A DNA stretch of 64,000 nucleotides from positions 2,317,001 to 2,381,000 of the forward strand of contig JAQPZY010001405.1 of NCBI GenBank assembly GCA_029931535.1. Reading direction: 5' to 3'. The stretch comes from Margaritifera margaritifera (taxonomy: Eukaryota; Mollusca; Bivalvia; Unionida; Margaritiferidae). Within the stretch, counting starts at the first letter, position 1; each line of letters starts with the position of its first letter. A program made the translations under genes and the position numbers. The notes below the pieces were generated by a model. It saw only the letters and a list, made by a program, of their open reading frames with translations, searched no databases and had not been told where the DNA came from. Shown here in pieces: positions 36,028 to 49,440 of this stretch.

Positions 36028-37014
36028 ATTTTGAAATGAGATCTCATGTAAGATTAAATTTATCACAGAAACTTATTCAATTAGACACATGCTAATGTAA
36101 CACTGATGCCCCACCACTGTGCCTGTAATGTACTAAACCCAAACCTTAATCAAGATGTGATGGACGGACGGACATATGGATGGATAGTCGAGGATAACAT
36201 GGTATGCCTTTACCTCTGTTGTGGAGTGACATAATACAGCCACAAAAAGTAATATAATTACTTTTAATAATCCTCAGATGCCTTGGACATAATATCTTTG
36301 CTTTATATGACATCATAAAGTAATCTTGACATCAAAATGTGATTTTATATGTGTGTAATATGAAAACAATAAGATATGGGTTTATGAACTTAAGTAGTAA
36401 TAGTAGTCATGGGATAAATAGTAAATATTCTACAAAAAATAATGTCAATCTGTTACTGTTTTCTTCACATTTCATATAAGGATAAAAATTACAAGGATCT
36501 CGTATGATTTAACCGCCTGACTGCATTATTCCTGACCATTCTTCTTACATAACAGTTATTTTTCAAATATCGTAAGGATCGATTGTAGTGGCTTTGGCAT
36601 AATTAGATCAACTGGCTTGCAAGGAATGGAATGGGGGCACTCCTATCTATAAACAAAGGAAACATGGACAGTTTCAATGGCTGATTGAGAAACGCTTCTG
36701 CATCAGCATCAGTTTACACATTGATGTTTAATGACATTCTTTGAAGCTTACAATAGAATACTGGCTTGAATGATTGCAAAAGTATGTCTAGATGAATTTT
36801 GAGCTAGTCAAAAATGTCTTTGTAGCGACACTTCTACAATCAGGCCTCTCGCTTGGCTCCATGAGACCTTCGCCATACGAAGGTTTGGTAAAATCTTTAA
36901 TTGATCTCTCTTACTGATTGAGGGAGTTTCAGCAAAACCTTGTAGAATCGAAAATACAAAGACATATCTTCCTATCTCAGATTTTTATTCTAGACATTTG
37001 CAATCATTCAATGT
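36028..37014. other. No firm gene; expected site of receptor cytoplasmic exons
   Basis: This lies 3' (minus strand) of the TNFR-like transmembrane exon. I could not find a cytoplasmic-tail exon or death domain on the minus strand here. Confidence 0.4.
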
Positions 37015-37229
37015 GCCCTTAACGAGACGCCCGGGGGCAATGTTCTTTAGTGGCGCCCCTACTTTGCGACAGAGAACAGTTTTATTTCAGTTGCCAACTT
37101 CCAACCCTATTCCTCCTATCTACGCCTCAGTTACAGCTATACAAAAAAACTCCCGACGGCTCCCCACTCGCCCAGCCCCCGGGTGAAATTGCACCACCCG
37201 ACACCCACCGTTGCGCCGCCACTGGGGTG
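37015..37229. mobile_element. hAT-type MITE, GGCGCC family, copy 1
   Basis: Contains GGGGCAATGTTCTTTAGTGG, then CGCCCCTACTTTGC, and ends GCGCCGCCACTG. It is the same family as 55515-55813 and 58360-58596. The left TIR is degraded. It lies in the 3' part or just downstream of the TNFR-like gene. Confidence 0.72.
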
Positions 37230-37352
37230 GTACGCGAGAATCTGGTTGAACAAGATTAGTTTGACTCATAAAAGAAACTCAAACTCAGACTTTTATTATA
37301 ATCAGACCTTCCCTGAATGAAGAGTGCACGAGTCATGACAGAGGCAACTCAC

Positions 37353-37418
37353 CAATCCGTTGTCGATTTCTGTGCCAGATGATTAAAACTACAAGTGTGA
37401 TCACCACGAGAATGCAAG
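37353..37418 (-). CDS. TNFR-like gene, transmembrane exon 6
   Basis: Minus strand. Acceptor CTGTTTTACAG, donor ATTG|GTGAGT. 66 bases, phase 1 in and out. It codes ACILVVITLVVLIIW followed by the stop-transfer cluster HRNRQRIG. With the end of exon 5 this gives one membrane segment of about 25 residues, N-terminus outside. The next exon (cytoplasmic region) was not found; the region to the left is filled by a MITE and the 57 bp satellite. Confidence 0.82.
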
Positions 37419-37578
37419 CTGTAAAACAGATTAAATATTTTATTTAAATAAGTGTTACTTTATTTCAGTCTACTCTTAAATTGTTTTATGTTTTGTCAAA
37501 TACGCTGAGACTTGAATATCCATCCCAATGGTTTATATGATCTTTATTCGTATACATTTTACTTTCCTTTAAGCATCC

Positions 37579-37580
<2 letters not shown>

Positions 37581-37648
<68 letters not shown>
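37581..37648. repeat. (TA)n microsatellite
   Basis: Pure TA run, in the intron between TNFR-like exons 5 and 6. Confidence 0.96.
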
Positions 37649-37650
<2 letters not shown>

Positions 37651-37860
37651 TTGTAATCATTCTTCGTTTATTTGCACATAACTGCAATAAAGAACCCTTG
37701 CTTAAACTTTAAAGTGATCAGTTGAAAAGATTTTCTCTATCACGAAATCATGAATCATATGACAACATAATGTATGTCAATGCCTAAGAAAACTATAAAA
37801 AATTCGGTCACGTATCAGATTATTGATAGTTGTTAAAACACGTACACAATATATACGTAC

Positions 37861-37959
37861 CTAGAACCACAGTGACTATGAGCAGTGGGCTCCAGTTGTT
37901 GTTTTCTATCGTATTTTGGAGTGTTTCTTCGGTGGACTTTGGTGTGCTTGGTATATTGT
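37861..37959 (-). CDS. TNFR-like gene, stalk and transmembrane-start exon 5
   Basis: Minus strand. Acceptor TTTTTGTAG, donor CTAG|GTACGT. 99 bases, phase 1 in and out. It codes DNIPSTPKSTEETLQN, then ENNNWSPLLIVTVVL. The first half is a Ser/Thr/Pro-rich stalk likely to carry O-glycans; the second half begins the membrane segment completed in exon 6. Confidence 0.84.
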
Positions 37960-38365
37960 CTACAAAAACGATTGTAACAATGCAGCTCAATATTTGCTCA
38001 ATTGAATGAAATAAAATACAACTAGATTCATTTGAGTACTCATAAAAATTATCATATTAAGAAAGAGCGAGAAAGGTGATACAGATGATGATGATAATGA
38101 TGATGACAATGATGAGGAAGAGGACGACGATGACTACTAATACTACTGGGAATGATGATGGATTATTTTCAATTTTAAAAATGTACGTTTACTTATGTAT
38201 TCTTTATTCTTCTTCAGTTTACTATCAAAACAAATGTTCCTGAAAACAAACAGTCTATAATGGCAATTTTGCACTATTAAATGTACCCTATTTATTTTAA
38301 ATGCTGGTTTAAAGGTGTAAAATAAGATAGATGGAATATGCAATTTAACATTGATTTTCGGTTAC

Positions 38366-38433
38366 CTGGAGTAATTGTGAAAGGAGACGTTGGCATAGTC
38401 TCTGGCGTCATTACTGCGGTTACGTCCTTGGGT
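38366..38433 (-). CDS. TNFR-like gene, Thr/Pro stalk exon 4
   Basis: Minus strand. Acceptor ATATATTCTAG, donor CCAG|GTAACC. 68 bases, phase 2 in and phase 1 out, matching its neighbours exactly. It codes PKDVTAVMTPETMPTSPFTI, a threonine- and proline-rich juxtamembrane stalk. The acceptor sits directly against a 70 bp (AT)n run, so the branch point and tract have been largely replaced by TA repeats, which could weaken recognition. Confidence 0.78.
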
Positions 38434-38436
38434 CTA

Positions 38437-38438
<2 letters not shown>

Positions 38439-38508
<70 letters not shown>
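38439..38508. repeat. (AT)n microsatellite touching exon 4 acceptor
   Basis: Pure AT run that starts within ten bases of the exon 4 boundary, on its intron side. Confidence 0.96.
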
Positions 38509-38512
<4 letters not shown>

Positions 38513-38652
38513 AGTTTGTAAGAGAGAAACTTAGTTTATTCTGCTTAAAACCATTTATATTCTTGCTCCCTCTTTTTTTTTATCTGACCTGGTGTTAAGA
38601 TAGGAATAATTTAAGCAGGTCAGACCGTAATGGGTCCATGATAGAGGTATAA

Positions 38653-38718
<66 letters not shown>

Positions 38719-38860
38719 AGTTTGTAAGAGAGAAACTTAGTTTATTCTGCTTAAAACCATTTATATTCTTGCTCCCTCTTTTTTTTTATCTGACCTGGTG
38801 TTAAGATAGGAATAATTTAAGCAGGTCAGACCGTAATGGGTCCATGATAGAGGTATAAGA
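38509..38860. repeat. Perfect tandem duplication of a 145 bp block plus (AT)n
   Basis: 38509-38653 and 38716-38860 appear identical (AAACAGTTTGTAAGAGAGAA to GATAGAGGTATAAGA). They are separated and preceded by (AT)n runs. It lies in intron 3 of the TNFR-like gene. The lack of differences means a very recent event or an assembly duplication. Confidence 0.92.
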
Positions 38861-38969
38861 TTTTAATCCAGCGATAGGAGTAATTTCACCACATTCAAAA
38901 ATGATACTGTAACAACAGTGAGACAGACAAGACAGTCCAACTGTTAGACAGATAGAAAAACAAACTTAC

Positions 38970-39033
38970 ACACATTCATAGCTTAAGTTAGGCCTTGTGA
39001 AACCTGGTGGGCACTGTACTGAGCATGTTTTAT
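38970..39033 (-). CDS. TNFR-like gene, cysteine-rich exon 3
   Basis: Minus strand. Acceptor TATTTTGCAG, donor GTGT|GTAAGT. 64 bases, phase 1 in, phase 2 out. It codes DKTCSVQCPPGFTRPNLSYE then C, with the CPPGF hallmark that opens a TNFR cysteine-rich domain (A1-type module). It follows directly on the end of exon 2. Confidence 0.83.
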
Positions 39034-39524
39034 CTGCAAAATAAAATATTATTGAATAATGATTAATAGCATACGTACTTAAAGATAAAATGTAGTACAT
39101 CTGTCCATATAGACCCTACCTTGAAGTTAAGAAAGAAGTTCAGTCCTCGGATGAGAATGGAAATGGTGATTTTAATAAAAACGTCTTTACCAAAGCAATG
39201 CGATTTGCCTTTGAAGCACATGTAATATAATTTAAAGAAATCAAAGAAAAAATGGAAGCTAATCATCAAATTAAAGACAAGACAATTTTTTAATTTCTCA
39301 TATCGATCTCTATACAAATACTCATTAAAATTCAGTGTTAAAAGATACCAACTGCGCCTTTTAGAAAATCTTTCGAAGTAAAGTGGAAAGATATGACTTT
39401 TACGGGTTGCAATGCTCACATCATAAGAACATACTGCCTGTTAGTAATCAATACTTAGAAGATACTTTTTTAACGTAGGAGATAAAAGCCACGAATTTGT
39501 ACTGTACAATTTTAAAAGACAAAC

Positions 39525-39858
39525 CTGGCAGTATACACAGGTCAGGCGAGTCATCACAGTATAACACTGCTCTACACTCGCAGCGTGCAAAACCGTCACA
39601 TATCCTGATTTGTGTTTCTGGAATCACGCCATAAATATCTGCGTCCATATCATAACGGGCCTTGAAGTCACAGTAACATATGTTGTCTGAAGTGGCGCTA
39701 CCGGGCCTCCAGAGTATTTTGTGATCGGCTGCAAGGCATTTCTGTTTCACGTATCGGCATTCGCTTATCTCCTCCTGATGGATCAAATCTGTCATTTGGG
39801 CACGCCACGCACTGCAGCTTTGGTGACGGTGCCGCTTTCACAAGGTCCGCAAATGTAC
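39525..39858 (-). CDS. TNFR-like gene, main cysteine-rich exon 2 with a 1 bp frameshift
   Basis: Minus strand. Acceptor TTTTCTGTAAG, donor CCAG|GTTTGT. The first part continues exon 1 as CPPG-TFADLVKAAPSPKLQC, then CPNDRFDPSGGDK. From about 39780 the family pattern continues in another frame: SECRYVKQKC, HKILWRPGSATSDNICYCDF, ICDGFARCECRAV and CDDSPDLCI. The x-PGSATSDxIC-x-C string is a classic TNFR block. The exon has 334 bases where 333 would keep frame, so one base too many near GATAAGCGAATGC explains the break. Either this allele is null or the base is a sequencing error. An alternative acceptor ATGACAG at 39786 would restore frame by skipping the first half. Confidence 0.8.
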
Positions 39859-40306
39859 CTTACAGAAAATAACAGACACGTGCTAAATACAAAACAGATG
39901 GGAAAGCGCTTATTCCTGGAGCCTATACTGTACGTTTCGATACATGATTATACGAAAGAAATGTGTATAGAATGACACCAATGCAATCAAATAGGTTAGA
40001 GAGTTATCATTATTTCCAAGCAGAAATTGAACCCATGATACTATTAACGGCATATATTGCTTTGCTCTGATATCCCAGCAACCTGATCAACTCGGCCATG
40101 CACTTATCCCCAAAAAAGGATCGAACGAGGTCGAAGGTAAGGACTCGAGGAGCACAAGAACTCGCTCGCTAAACAAGCGGAATTTAACTCTCGGCTATAT
40201 ATACAAACCAATTGGATTTATATTTAGAAATTGCAATGTATATAATTACAAACTGAGAGAGAGGAAAGCACTTTTACCTGGATCAATATTAATTTCTAAT
40301 GTACAC

Positions 40307-40531
<225 letters not shown>

Positions 40532-40587
40532 ATGGATCACGCATGGGTATAGAAGCTGTTGAATGTATTCCTATGTGCAGATACAAA

Positions 40588-40589
<2 letters not shown>

Positions 40590-40622
<33 letters not shown>
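40590..40622. repeat. (TATC)n microsatellite
   Basis: TATC repeated eight times, in intron 1 of the TNFR-like gene, near exon 1. Confidence 0.95.
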
Positions 40623-40623
<1 letters not shown>

Positions 40624-40706
40624 GTGGACAAGGAAATGAACGGAAGGGTGAGAAAAGAAAAGATGTGGGAGTTTACATTGTAAAAGTAGAAGAGGGAGAT
40701 ACATAC

Positions 40707-40941
40707 CAGGTGGACAATTTAATACGGCATGGCAGAATGCAGTCGGTTGCCCCTCATGTACACGACAGTGATAAGCCGTGCCTTTTGGACATTCAGCAGT
40801 CAAGTTGCTAATTTCCCAAATTAAAGAAGAAAACAACGGACACTCGTTTGCTAATGATTTCGTTGTAAAAATTGGCACTACAAATAATTTCGTTGTAAAA
40901 ATTAGCACTAAAATGTTTATGAAGATCTTCATTGTTGCCAT
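40707..40941 (-). CDS. TNFR-like gene, signal peptide and first cysteine-rich exon 1
   Basis: Minus strand. The ATG at 40939-40941 opens MATMKIFINILVLIFTTKLF, a basic then hydrophobic start typical of a signal peptide with likely cleavage after KSLA. The mature part has a possible N-glycosylation site (NLT) and cysteines in AECPKGTAYHC and AFCHAVLNCPPG. The donor CCTG|GTATGT leaves phase 1, which fits exon 2. A short duplication (a GTGCCAATTTTTACAACGAA-type block, twice, and an imperfect copy) lies in the signal region. The ligand would be a TNF-family cytokine; the adaptor side is unknown because no tail exon is visible. A second ATG (M4) is possible. Confidence 0.78.
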
Positions 40942-41609
40942 AAAACAATGCGCTACCTGGCTGAAAAAGAAAGAAACAACTACTATATTTTGAGCTCGTC
41001 ATTACTGTTCTTGGATTCGTTATTTGATTTTCATGAAATAAGTTCAGTTTTCTAAATACAGTGTATCTAACACTCAAGTATTCTGTCGCATCATGCCTAG
41101 AACTTATTTCGTATCCTATCTCTATTGTCAATATTATGGATTTTAAATAAACCACGTTATTTATTAGTTATTCGTCATGCATACATTGCCCTCTCTTTGT
41201 CTCTTTTGCCACCAATCTCACTGGACATTGAACTATTATGCTCCAAAAGTGTGACCTTTAAAATATTGACCCATTAGGAACATAGCTTTTTCGTCAACAC
41301 TGGTAAATTTTGTTTTCCCTTTCTAAGTCACGGACAACATTAGACTCCTAACTTTTAAATCTCTGATTTTAGTCTTTCCATATTCGAGTGGCAATACTTG
41401 TAAATTCACTCTGCATAAAAAATCTATAACAAATATAAAAAATTAATTTCAACACCATATCTTTAATCTTTTTCTCTCAGCTATTATTGTAAATCCATCG
41501 TATTTCAGACGAGTTGAATAATTACAACTTGTCACCTACAGTTTATGTTTGAATGACCGTTGTTCAGTCAGATATTTATCATCTCCCCTCACAACTATAG
41601 CAAGTGAAA

Positions 41610-43400
<1,791 letters not shown>

Positions 43401-44316
43401 ATCTGAAAGATGTAACTACAATCATGTAAACCAGCCAATCAGATTTGATTTTGTAGGCGAGAACTCAGATTCTGCCGTATTAGAACTAAGCATGAATCAT
43501 TCATATTGGGCACACATTGCAGCAACGTAAAGTTTTCTCGAGAGAGTAAATACTGTGTTGAATAGTTTAAAATGAAAAGAGGACAGAGGAGCTATATGGG
43601 AGAACATGTAGAAGACAAATGTAAAGTTTAATTGTAAATGTAGAAAGAGTTCAAGTTATAATACAATTCTTCTAAAATTTTGTTTTGATTGTTTATATAA
43701 TTTATTTTCTGTTAACGTCACAAATATTTTGTTGATTTGTTTCTTTTATGTATTCATTTTGTATCTGCTCTAACTACTGATTCACTCAGTCCCTCTTTGT
43801 TAAGATGCAACTTGAAGGGGGGGGGGGGGTATTTCATTTCATATTATCCACTAATTATTTTATTGATATGAGAATCATTACCAAGCAAAATACGTCGACA
43901 TAGCCTGTGGTCAATAATACTGAAATCTAGACTCATCTAAGTAAAAACTAAACAATAGTACTGTAAAATCGTTTTGGATACTCTGATAATTAGGGCGATA
44001 CCACAGCCCCAATCAACCAAAAGTATTAGGGTTACTTTTGAAGTTTATAGCCCAGATCTTCGTTAAGAGCTTGGTTAAAAAAACACAGGTATTTTCTGTC
44101 ATGAATAGGAGCATCTATAAAAGTTAGAGTAAATATATAATGCATTAGCAAAGCGTTTACTCGAACATTCTACTTAAAATGTGAAAATTCAGATGAATCA
44201 GGTTATACTGATGATTAAATGTTATCTTGAAACCATATACTATACTGCTTGCAACATAATTTTTAGGGAGTAGGGTCGTAATAATTAAATTGCTTTTTAT
44301 TTAAACTGCATTCTAG
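43401..44316. other. No gene seen
   Basis: AT-rich spacer with one G-run at 43817. No coding or repeat structure noticed. Confidence 0.5.
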
Positions 44317-44379
44317 ATGTCTTTTAATTGTCAAGAACTTGTGGTGAATCGCATGCTTTTAATCTCTTCCATTAAGAAA

Positions 44380-45306
44380 AATACCTCTCTTTTCAATACC
44401 CCTTCCATTATGTCAAATACCTCCCTTTTCAACACCCCTTCCTTGAAGTCAAATACCTCCCTTTTCAATACCCCTTGCATGAAGTCAAATACCTCCCTTT
44501 TCAATACCCCTTGCATGAAGTCAAATACCTCCCTTTTCAATACCCCTTGTATGAAGTCAAAGACCTCTCTTTTCAATACCCCTTGCATGAAGTCAAATAC
44601 CTCCCTTTTCAATACCCCTTGCATGAAGTCAAAGACCTCCCTTTTCAATACCCCTTGTATGAAGTCAAATACCTCCCTTTTCAATACCCCTTCCATGAAG
44701 TCAAATACCTCCCTTTTCAATACCCCTTGTATGAAGTCAAATACCTCCCTTTTCAATACCCCTTCCATGAAGTCAAATACCTCTCTTTTCAATACCCCTT
44801 GTATGAAGTCGAATACCTCCCTTTTCAATACCCCTTCCATGAAGTCAAAGACCTACATTTTCAATACCCCTTGCTTGAAGTCAAATACCTACCTTTTCAA
44901 TACCCCTTGCCTGAAGTCAAAGACCTCTCTTTTCAATACCTCTTCCTTGAAGTCAAATACCTCCCTTTTCAATATCCTTTCCATGAAGTCAAATACCTCC
45001 CTTTTCAATAACCATTGTATGAAGTCAAATACCTCCCTTTTCAATACCCCTTCCATTAAGTCAAATACCTACCTTTTCAATACCCCTTCCATTAAGTCAA
45101 ATACCTCCTTTTTCAATACCCCTTGCATGAAGTCAAATACCTACTTTTTCAATACCCCTTGCATGAAGTCAAAGACCTACCTTTTCAATACCCCTTGCAT
45201 GAAGTCAAAGACCTACCTTTTCAATACCCCTTGCCTGAAGTCAAAGACCTCTCTTTTCAATACCCCTTGCCTGAAGTGAAAGACCTCTCTTTTCAATACC
45301 CCTTCC
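44380..45306. repeat. 36 bp minisatellite, about 26 units, open on both strands
   Basis: Unit ATGAAGTCAAATACCTCCCT followed by TTTCAATACCCCTTGC. Since 36 is a multiple of 3 and the unit lacks stops in several frames, there are open frames of 320 codons (+, motif SNTSLFNTPCMK), 178 codons (+, EVKYLPFQYPLH) and 169 codons (-, GVLKREVFDFMQ). Three overlapping open frames argue for a repeat artefact, not a protein. Units vary mainly at GC/TCC/TGT and AAAT/AAAG positions. Confidence 0.9.
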
Positions 45307-45539
45307 TAAAAGGTAGAAATGACTATTGAGATTTATAATTTTATACTCAAAGATACATCAAATAGTAGATTAAAAAATGGCCATTTATGTTTCATACACG
45401 TCGGCTGCATGTCCATGTTACAGTTTCAGTCGACAATACAATATGCAGACAGGTTATGCGAGCGATTCAAGTTCTAAAGGTATATGAATTAATCAACATA
45501 ATTGCAATTTACAGCTGATTTACCCATTGAGTACGATTG

Positions 45540-46070
45540 GCTGTCAGATTATTACATACGATCCACCGGCAACCTAGCTATTGACAAGGCGATTGACTGT
45601 CAGATTATTACATACGATCCACCGGCAAGCTAGCGATTGACTGTCAGATTATTACGTATGATCCATCGGCAAGCTAGCGATTGACTGTCAGATTATTACG
45701 TACGATCTACCGGCAAGTTACGTACGATCCACCGGCAAGCTAGCGATTGAAATTCAGATTATTAAGTACGATCCACCGGCAAGTTAGCGATTGACTGTCA
45801 GATTATTACATACGATCCACCGGCAAGCTAGCGATTGACTGTCAGATTATTACGTATGATCCACCGGCAAGCTATCGATTGACTGTCAAATTATTACATA
45901 CGATCCACCGGCAAGCTAGCGATTGACTCTTAGATTATTACGTACGATCCACCGGCAACCTAGCGATTGACTGTCAGATTATTACGTACGATCCACCGGC
46001 AAGCTAGCGATTGACTGTCAGATTATTACATACGATCCACCGGCAAGCTAGCGATTGACAAGGCGATTGA
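45540..46070. repeat. 44 bp minisatellite, about 12 units
   Basis: Unit GATTGACTGTCAGATTATTA followed by CGTACGATCCACCGGCAAGC and TAGC. One unit is truncated at 45715. The array starts and ends with GACAAGGCGATTGAC, so the flanks themselves are duplicated. Confidence 0.93.
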
Positions 46071-46110
46071 CCAATCAGCGTAGAGCACACTGGGCTACAT
46101 AAAGTAACAG

Positions 46111-46727
46111 AAGGTCTCACTTAATAGTTTTGTATTTTGACACCCACCCACCCTAATTAAAGGAAGAGGGCCTGAGCCTGAAAAGCATGAGCCTTGTGTT
46201 TATAAATTCACACAGAAACTAAAAATCTGCAGTTTGGTTTACATTTACTTTCAGTTAGGCTTGAAATTGACTGCCTGTCGCAGTTAGACTAGCATTGCAG
46301 ATCAAATGCATAACTTGGGCTGCAAATTAACAGCCGACTTGGTTTACGTCTTTATGTATGTCTGCTACAGCGTTAAATATCTCAAAATCGAGATGGTTAA
46401 GGGGTGATTAGAAGCATGCCAATTCGTTGCAATACCAGTGAACTTTAAACATGCATAAGGCCCATACTGATTGTTTGAGCCGTCTTGTCACAGGAAAATA
46501 TTCAAAATAGCTCTTTACTCTCAAAAATGAACGCTACAAAGAGGGGTTGGCGTAGTGTTGGTTCAGTGTAAAAGTTGTCAGTTGCACAAAGAATTAACCT
46601 GAATACCTTAATTAAAATCTGACAAGCATGCTTCTGCACAAAAATCATTTGTTAGTTTTTAGTTGTATCTTTAATGTAGAAAATATTCTCATTTTCTCCA
46701 ATCTGTCTTAGTCCGATGAAAATTCAC

Positions 46728-46759
<32 letters not shown>

Positions 46760-46771
46760 CAGTGAGACCTA
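46111..46771 (+). mobile_element. TIR-bounded repeat, copy 1
   Basis: Begins AAGGTCTCACT and ends AGTGAGACCTA, an 11 bp inverted pair. A poly-A run (46728-46757) lies next to the right end. The interior matches 57928-58866 in inverted orientation over its full length (blocks: TTTATAAATTCACACA, GTTTACATTTACTT, AGCATGCTTCT, AACTAACAAATGAT). No coding capacity is seen. Confidence 0.78.
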
Positions 46772-48581
46772 AGGAATTGACAAGACACAAAACGAAAGAT
46801 AACTCTGCCCACCAATCACGCGGTCCTGTTCAATTGAAACCTCAGACGGGCTACTCGACAAACAATTCAACACTATCTTGAGTAGAGGCTCTTTACGACG
46901 ATTAATCTGAGAATTTTCTATCTTACAAAGCAACCCTTCGCCAGCCCCAGAAAGCAAGAGGAATTAGAAAAGGTGGATAAATAAAGTCGATGAAAATAGT
47001 TAAAGTTGGAGATAATAAGGCTGACATTTCTGCCATATTTTGAGTCAGCACAAATCCCAGGAACCGCACAGGGTACACTTGATCGGGTAAACATCGATCA
47101 GTGAAAGTCACAGAAGCTAACTGTATATCCATCGATCTTTAAGTCTAAAATGTATTAAAGCCTGCGATTAGGGTTGTGCGTTAACATTTTAAGATATCCC
47201 ACTTCATTCTCTCTCTCTCTCTCTCAAAGGTGTTGGTGTCATATTAATGATAATTGGATAGTTCTTATTCATAATGATCAAATTATGTACATCCACCTCT
47301 TTTTATGTGCTGATTTATCAGTTTGTTGTTAAATACCAAAGACCCCAATGAGTAAAAATAGCCCTAATTGATTAGGTATAAAATGCATGTTTAAAGATTA
47401 ATTTAAGAACATTTCTCTCTGCAGTTTTGAATGGAATATTAGTACATACTAACAGATGGTAATTTTCATCGAATATTTTGACATTCAGATGATCATGGAA
47501 ACAACCGCAAGCTTTGATCCACGTCAGGGAATTCTGCAAACTTCGACGATATTTGTAAAGGGAACACATTTCACCCCAACAATAAGTCGGTCTCTGTGTC
47601 TAATTTATGATTTACAAGGTCTCCATGCACACATGTTCACCATTGATTGAAGATAAATGTGGTTTATAACGCGAATCAATCACATAAATCAACCATTAAT
47701 TTTATTTAAAATAAATTAAAATAGCAGTTTTAGCTTTATTTGATTCTTTTAATGCAAAAATTTTAAATTTAAGCTCGTTTTATTTCTTTGTTCTAAGACT
47801 TTTAAGTTTCCTGGAAGCAAGTACATTTCTCACACAATACTGCCTCAAGTCGTGCTGTATGAGGAAGCGTAAAATATGCATAATTAGCTTATTTTCATAT
47901 ATAGCATCAATATCAATGGGACATTTATTTTGAACATGATGTATGATCATATGAAAAGGAGAAAAGGAATGGCGCAAATATTCAAAGGTTAAGTTTTCAG
48001 ATTTTTGCACAAAGTTCAAAATTTAAAGAAAAGGTAACCCTTCTCACAAAAAAATAAATATGTATATCATAGGGGAGATTTAAAGAACTTACAATTTTCA
48101 TTATTTTGATATCTGAATGATCTGGGTTAGTTTAAGTTAGAGAGTACACAGCTAGGCCTTACTTCAGAGATGCATCTCATAGATTGCTAGCTCTGCACGA
48201 CTATTTCACTTCCTGAACTTTAGAGGTAAATTATATTTTTAAAAATACGAGCCGATAACATTTTATAGTTTTTTTTTTTTTTATATTTTAAAATTTCATG
48301 AGTGTACTTTCAGAAAACAGTAATGACTACATTGTTATATTTTTTTCTGTATTTCAAGGACAGAATAAGTTAGTGCACTTTCAGCTATTTTAAGTACATT
48401 TCCCCAGCACAGGGAGTCAGTCATTTTCCCCAGCTTCAGACAACACATAGTCTTCGTATTAGTGATCAAAACTAAATGTTAATCCACGTAGGTGAAACAC
48501 ATGAACAGTTATGTTATCTTTCTCTACATTGTGAGAGTTGTTAAGCTAACAGCTTTACCCTGTGCCTGCCACCACCTTCAG
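46772..48581. other. No firm gene
   Basis: AT-rich, with a CT run at 47212 and a T-run at 48270. Open frames at 46769-46957, 47372-47569 and 47780-48019 have no recognisable motif. Confidence 0.45.
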
Positions 48582-48644
48582 CGGTCCTCCAACAACCCAG
48601 AGAAGAACCTAAGTTACGCTGCCAACAATGCCAACATCTTCTTG
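48582..48644 (+). CDS. Candidate orphan exon, 63 bp
   Basis: A stretch with better-than-background codon composition between CCACCACCTTCAG and CTTG|GTAAAT. Read in one frame it gives RSSNNPEKNLSYAANNANIF. Both splice sites are acceptable. No partner exon was found on either side, and it is short, so this is a suggestion only. Confidence 0.28.
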
Positions 48645-49179
48645 GTAAATAAAAAAAAAAACATAACAAGTTTACTTTTCAAAAGGAAGTGGTCTTGCGG
48701 TTAGATTGAAGGGTGTTTAATTTGCCGATACGGATGAAAATGTTTCTGAAAGTTAAATAATCACAGAAATGGAAAATGAACAAATATTTGTAAGCATTCA
48801 CAACGCAGAAATAAACACCCTATTTAAATAAAAAAATAACTGTATATTTTACAAGTTATGCATATTATTCTAATTTGTCTCAAATCAACTACTGTATTTC
48901 ATTCTGATATTTCCATTTACTAACTTCAGTGCAAAATACGTAAATACTACACAAGCTCTATCCATACCCCCCCCCCCCCCCATCGTGCAAGTAATTGTAT
49001 CGTAATGGAAACCTATTTATGTTGCATTTTGCCGAGGTAGATTTCATTATTTAAATTAAGAATATACAGTTAGTGTTATGCACCGTGTATTTTACTTCGT
49101 TTATTAATAATCATATTGTACAACAGTCAGTCAAGGAGGAGGGTGAGTCCACACCCGGGTCCAAACAAAATAATTCCAG

Positions 49180-49440
49180 GAATCGCTCTGTACTCCTCAT
49201 GTTTTATCCCCTGCGGGCCCGGGGATGGTAGAATAGGCCCGATGCGCATCCTGATGTCGTAAGAGGCGACAAATGGAGGCAGGATCCCCTATAGCTCCAT
49301 TCGCGACCGAAAGGGTGCAGGTTCGAATCCTACCATCAGATCAGCCGTATTTTCTTCTTGGACAAGGCATTTTACTCTAATTGCTGTACCTTAAAGCACC
49401 AAACCAAAATCCTTATGTTTTCTTGAGCAATTACTGTCCC
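49180..49440 (+). mobile_element. Chimeric repeat: SINE with CTTGGACAAGG core, fused to a GTAAGAGGCGAC-type repeat
   Basis: The left part (49200-49285) has GGATGGTAGAATAGGCCC and GTCGTAAGAGGCGACAAATG, the same repeat as at 61315. The right part has a B box, GCAGGTTCGAATCC (49318-49331), then CTTGGACAAGGCATTTTACT, the core seen in the 11.7 kb SINE. The SINE's A-box region is missing or replaced at the join. Confidence 0.68.
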
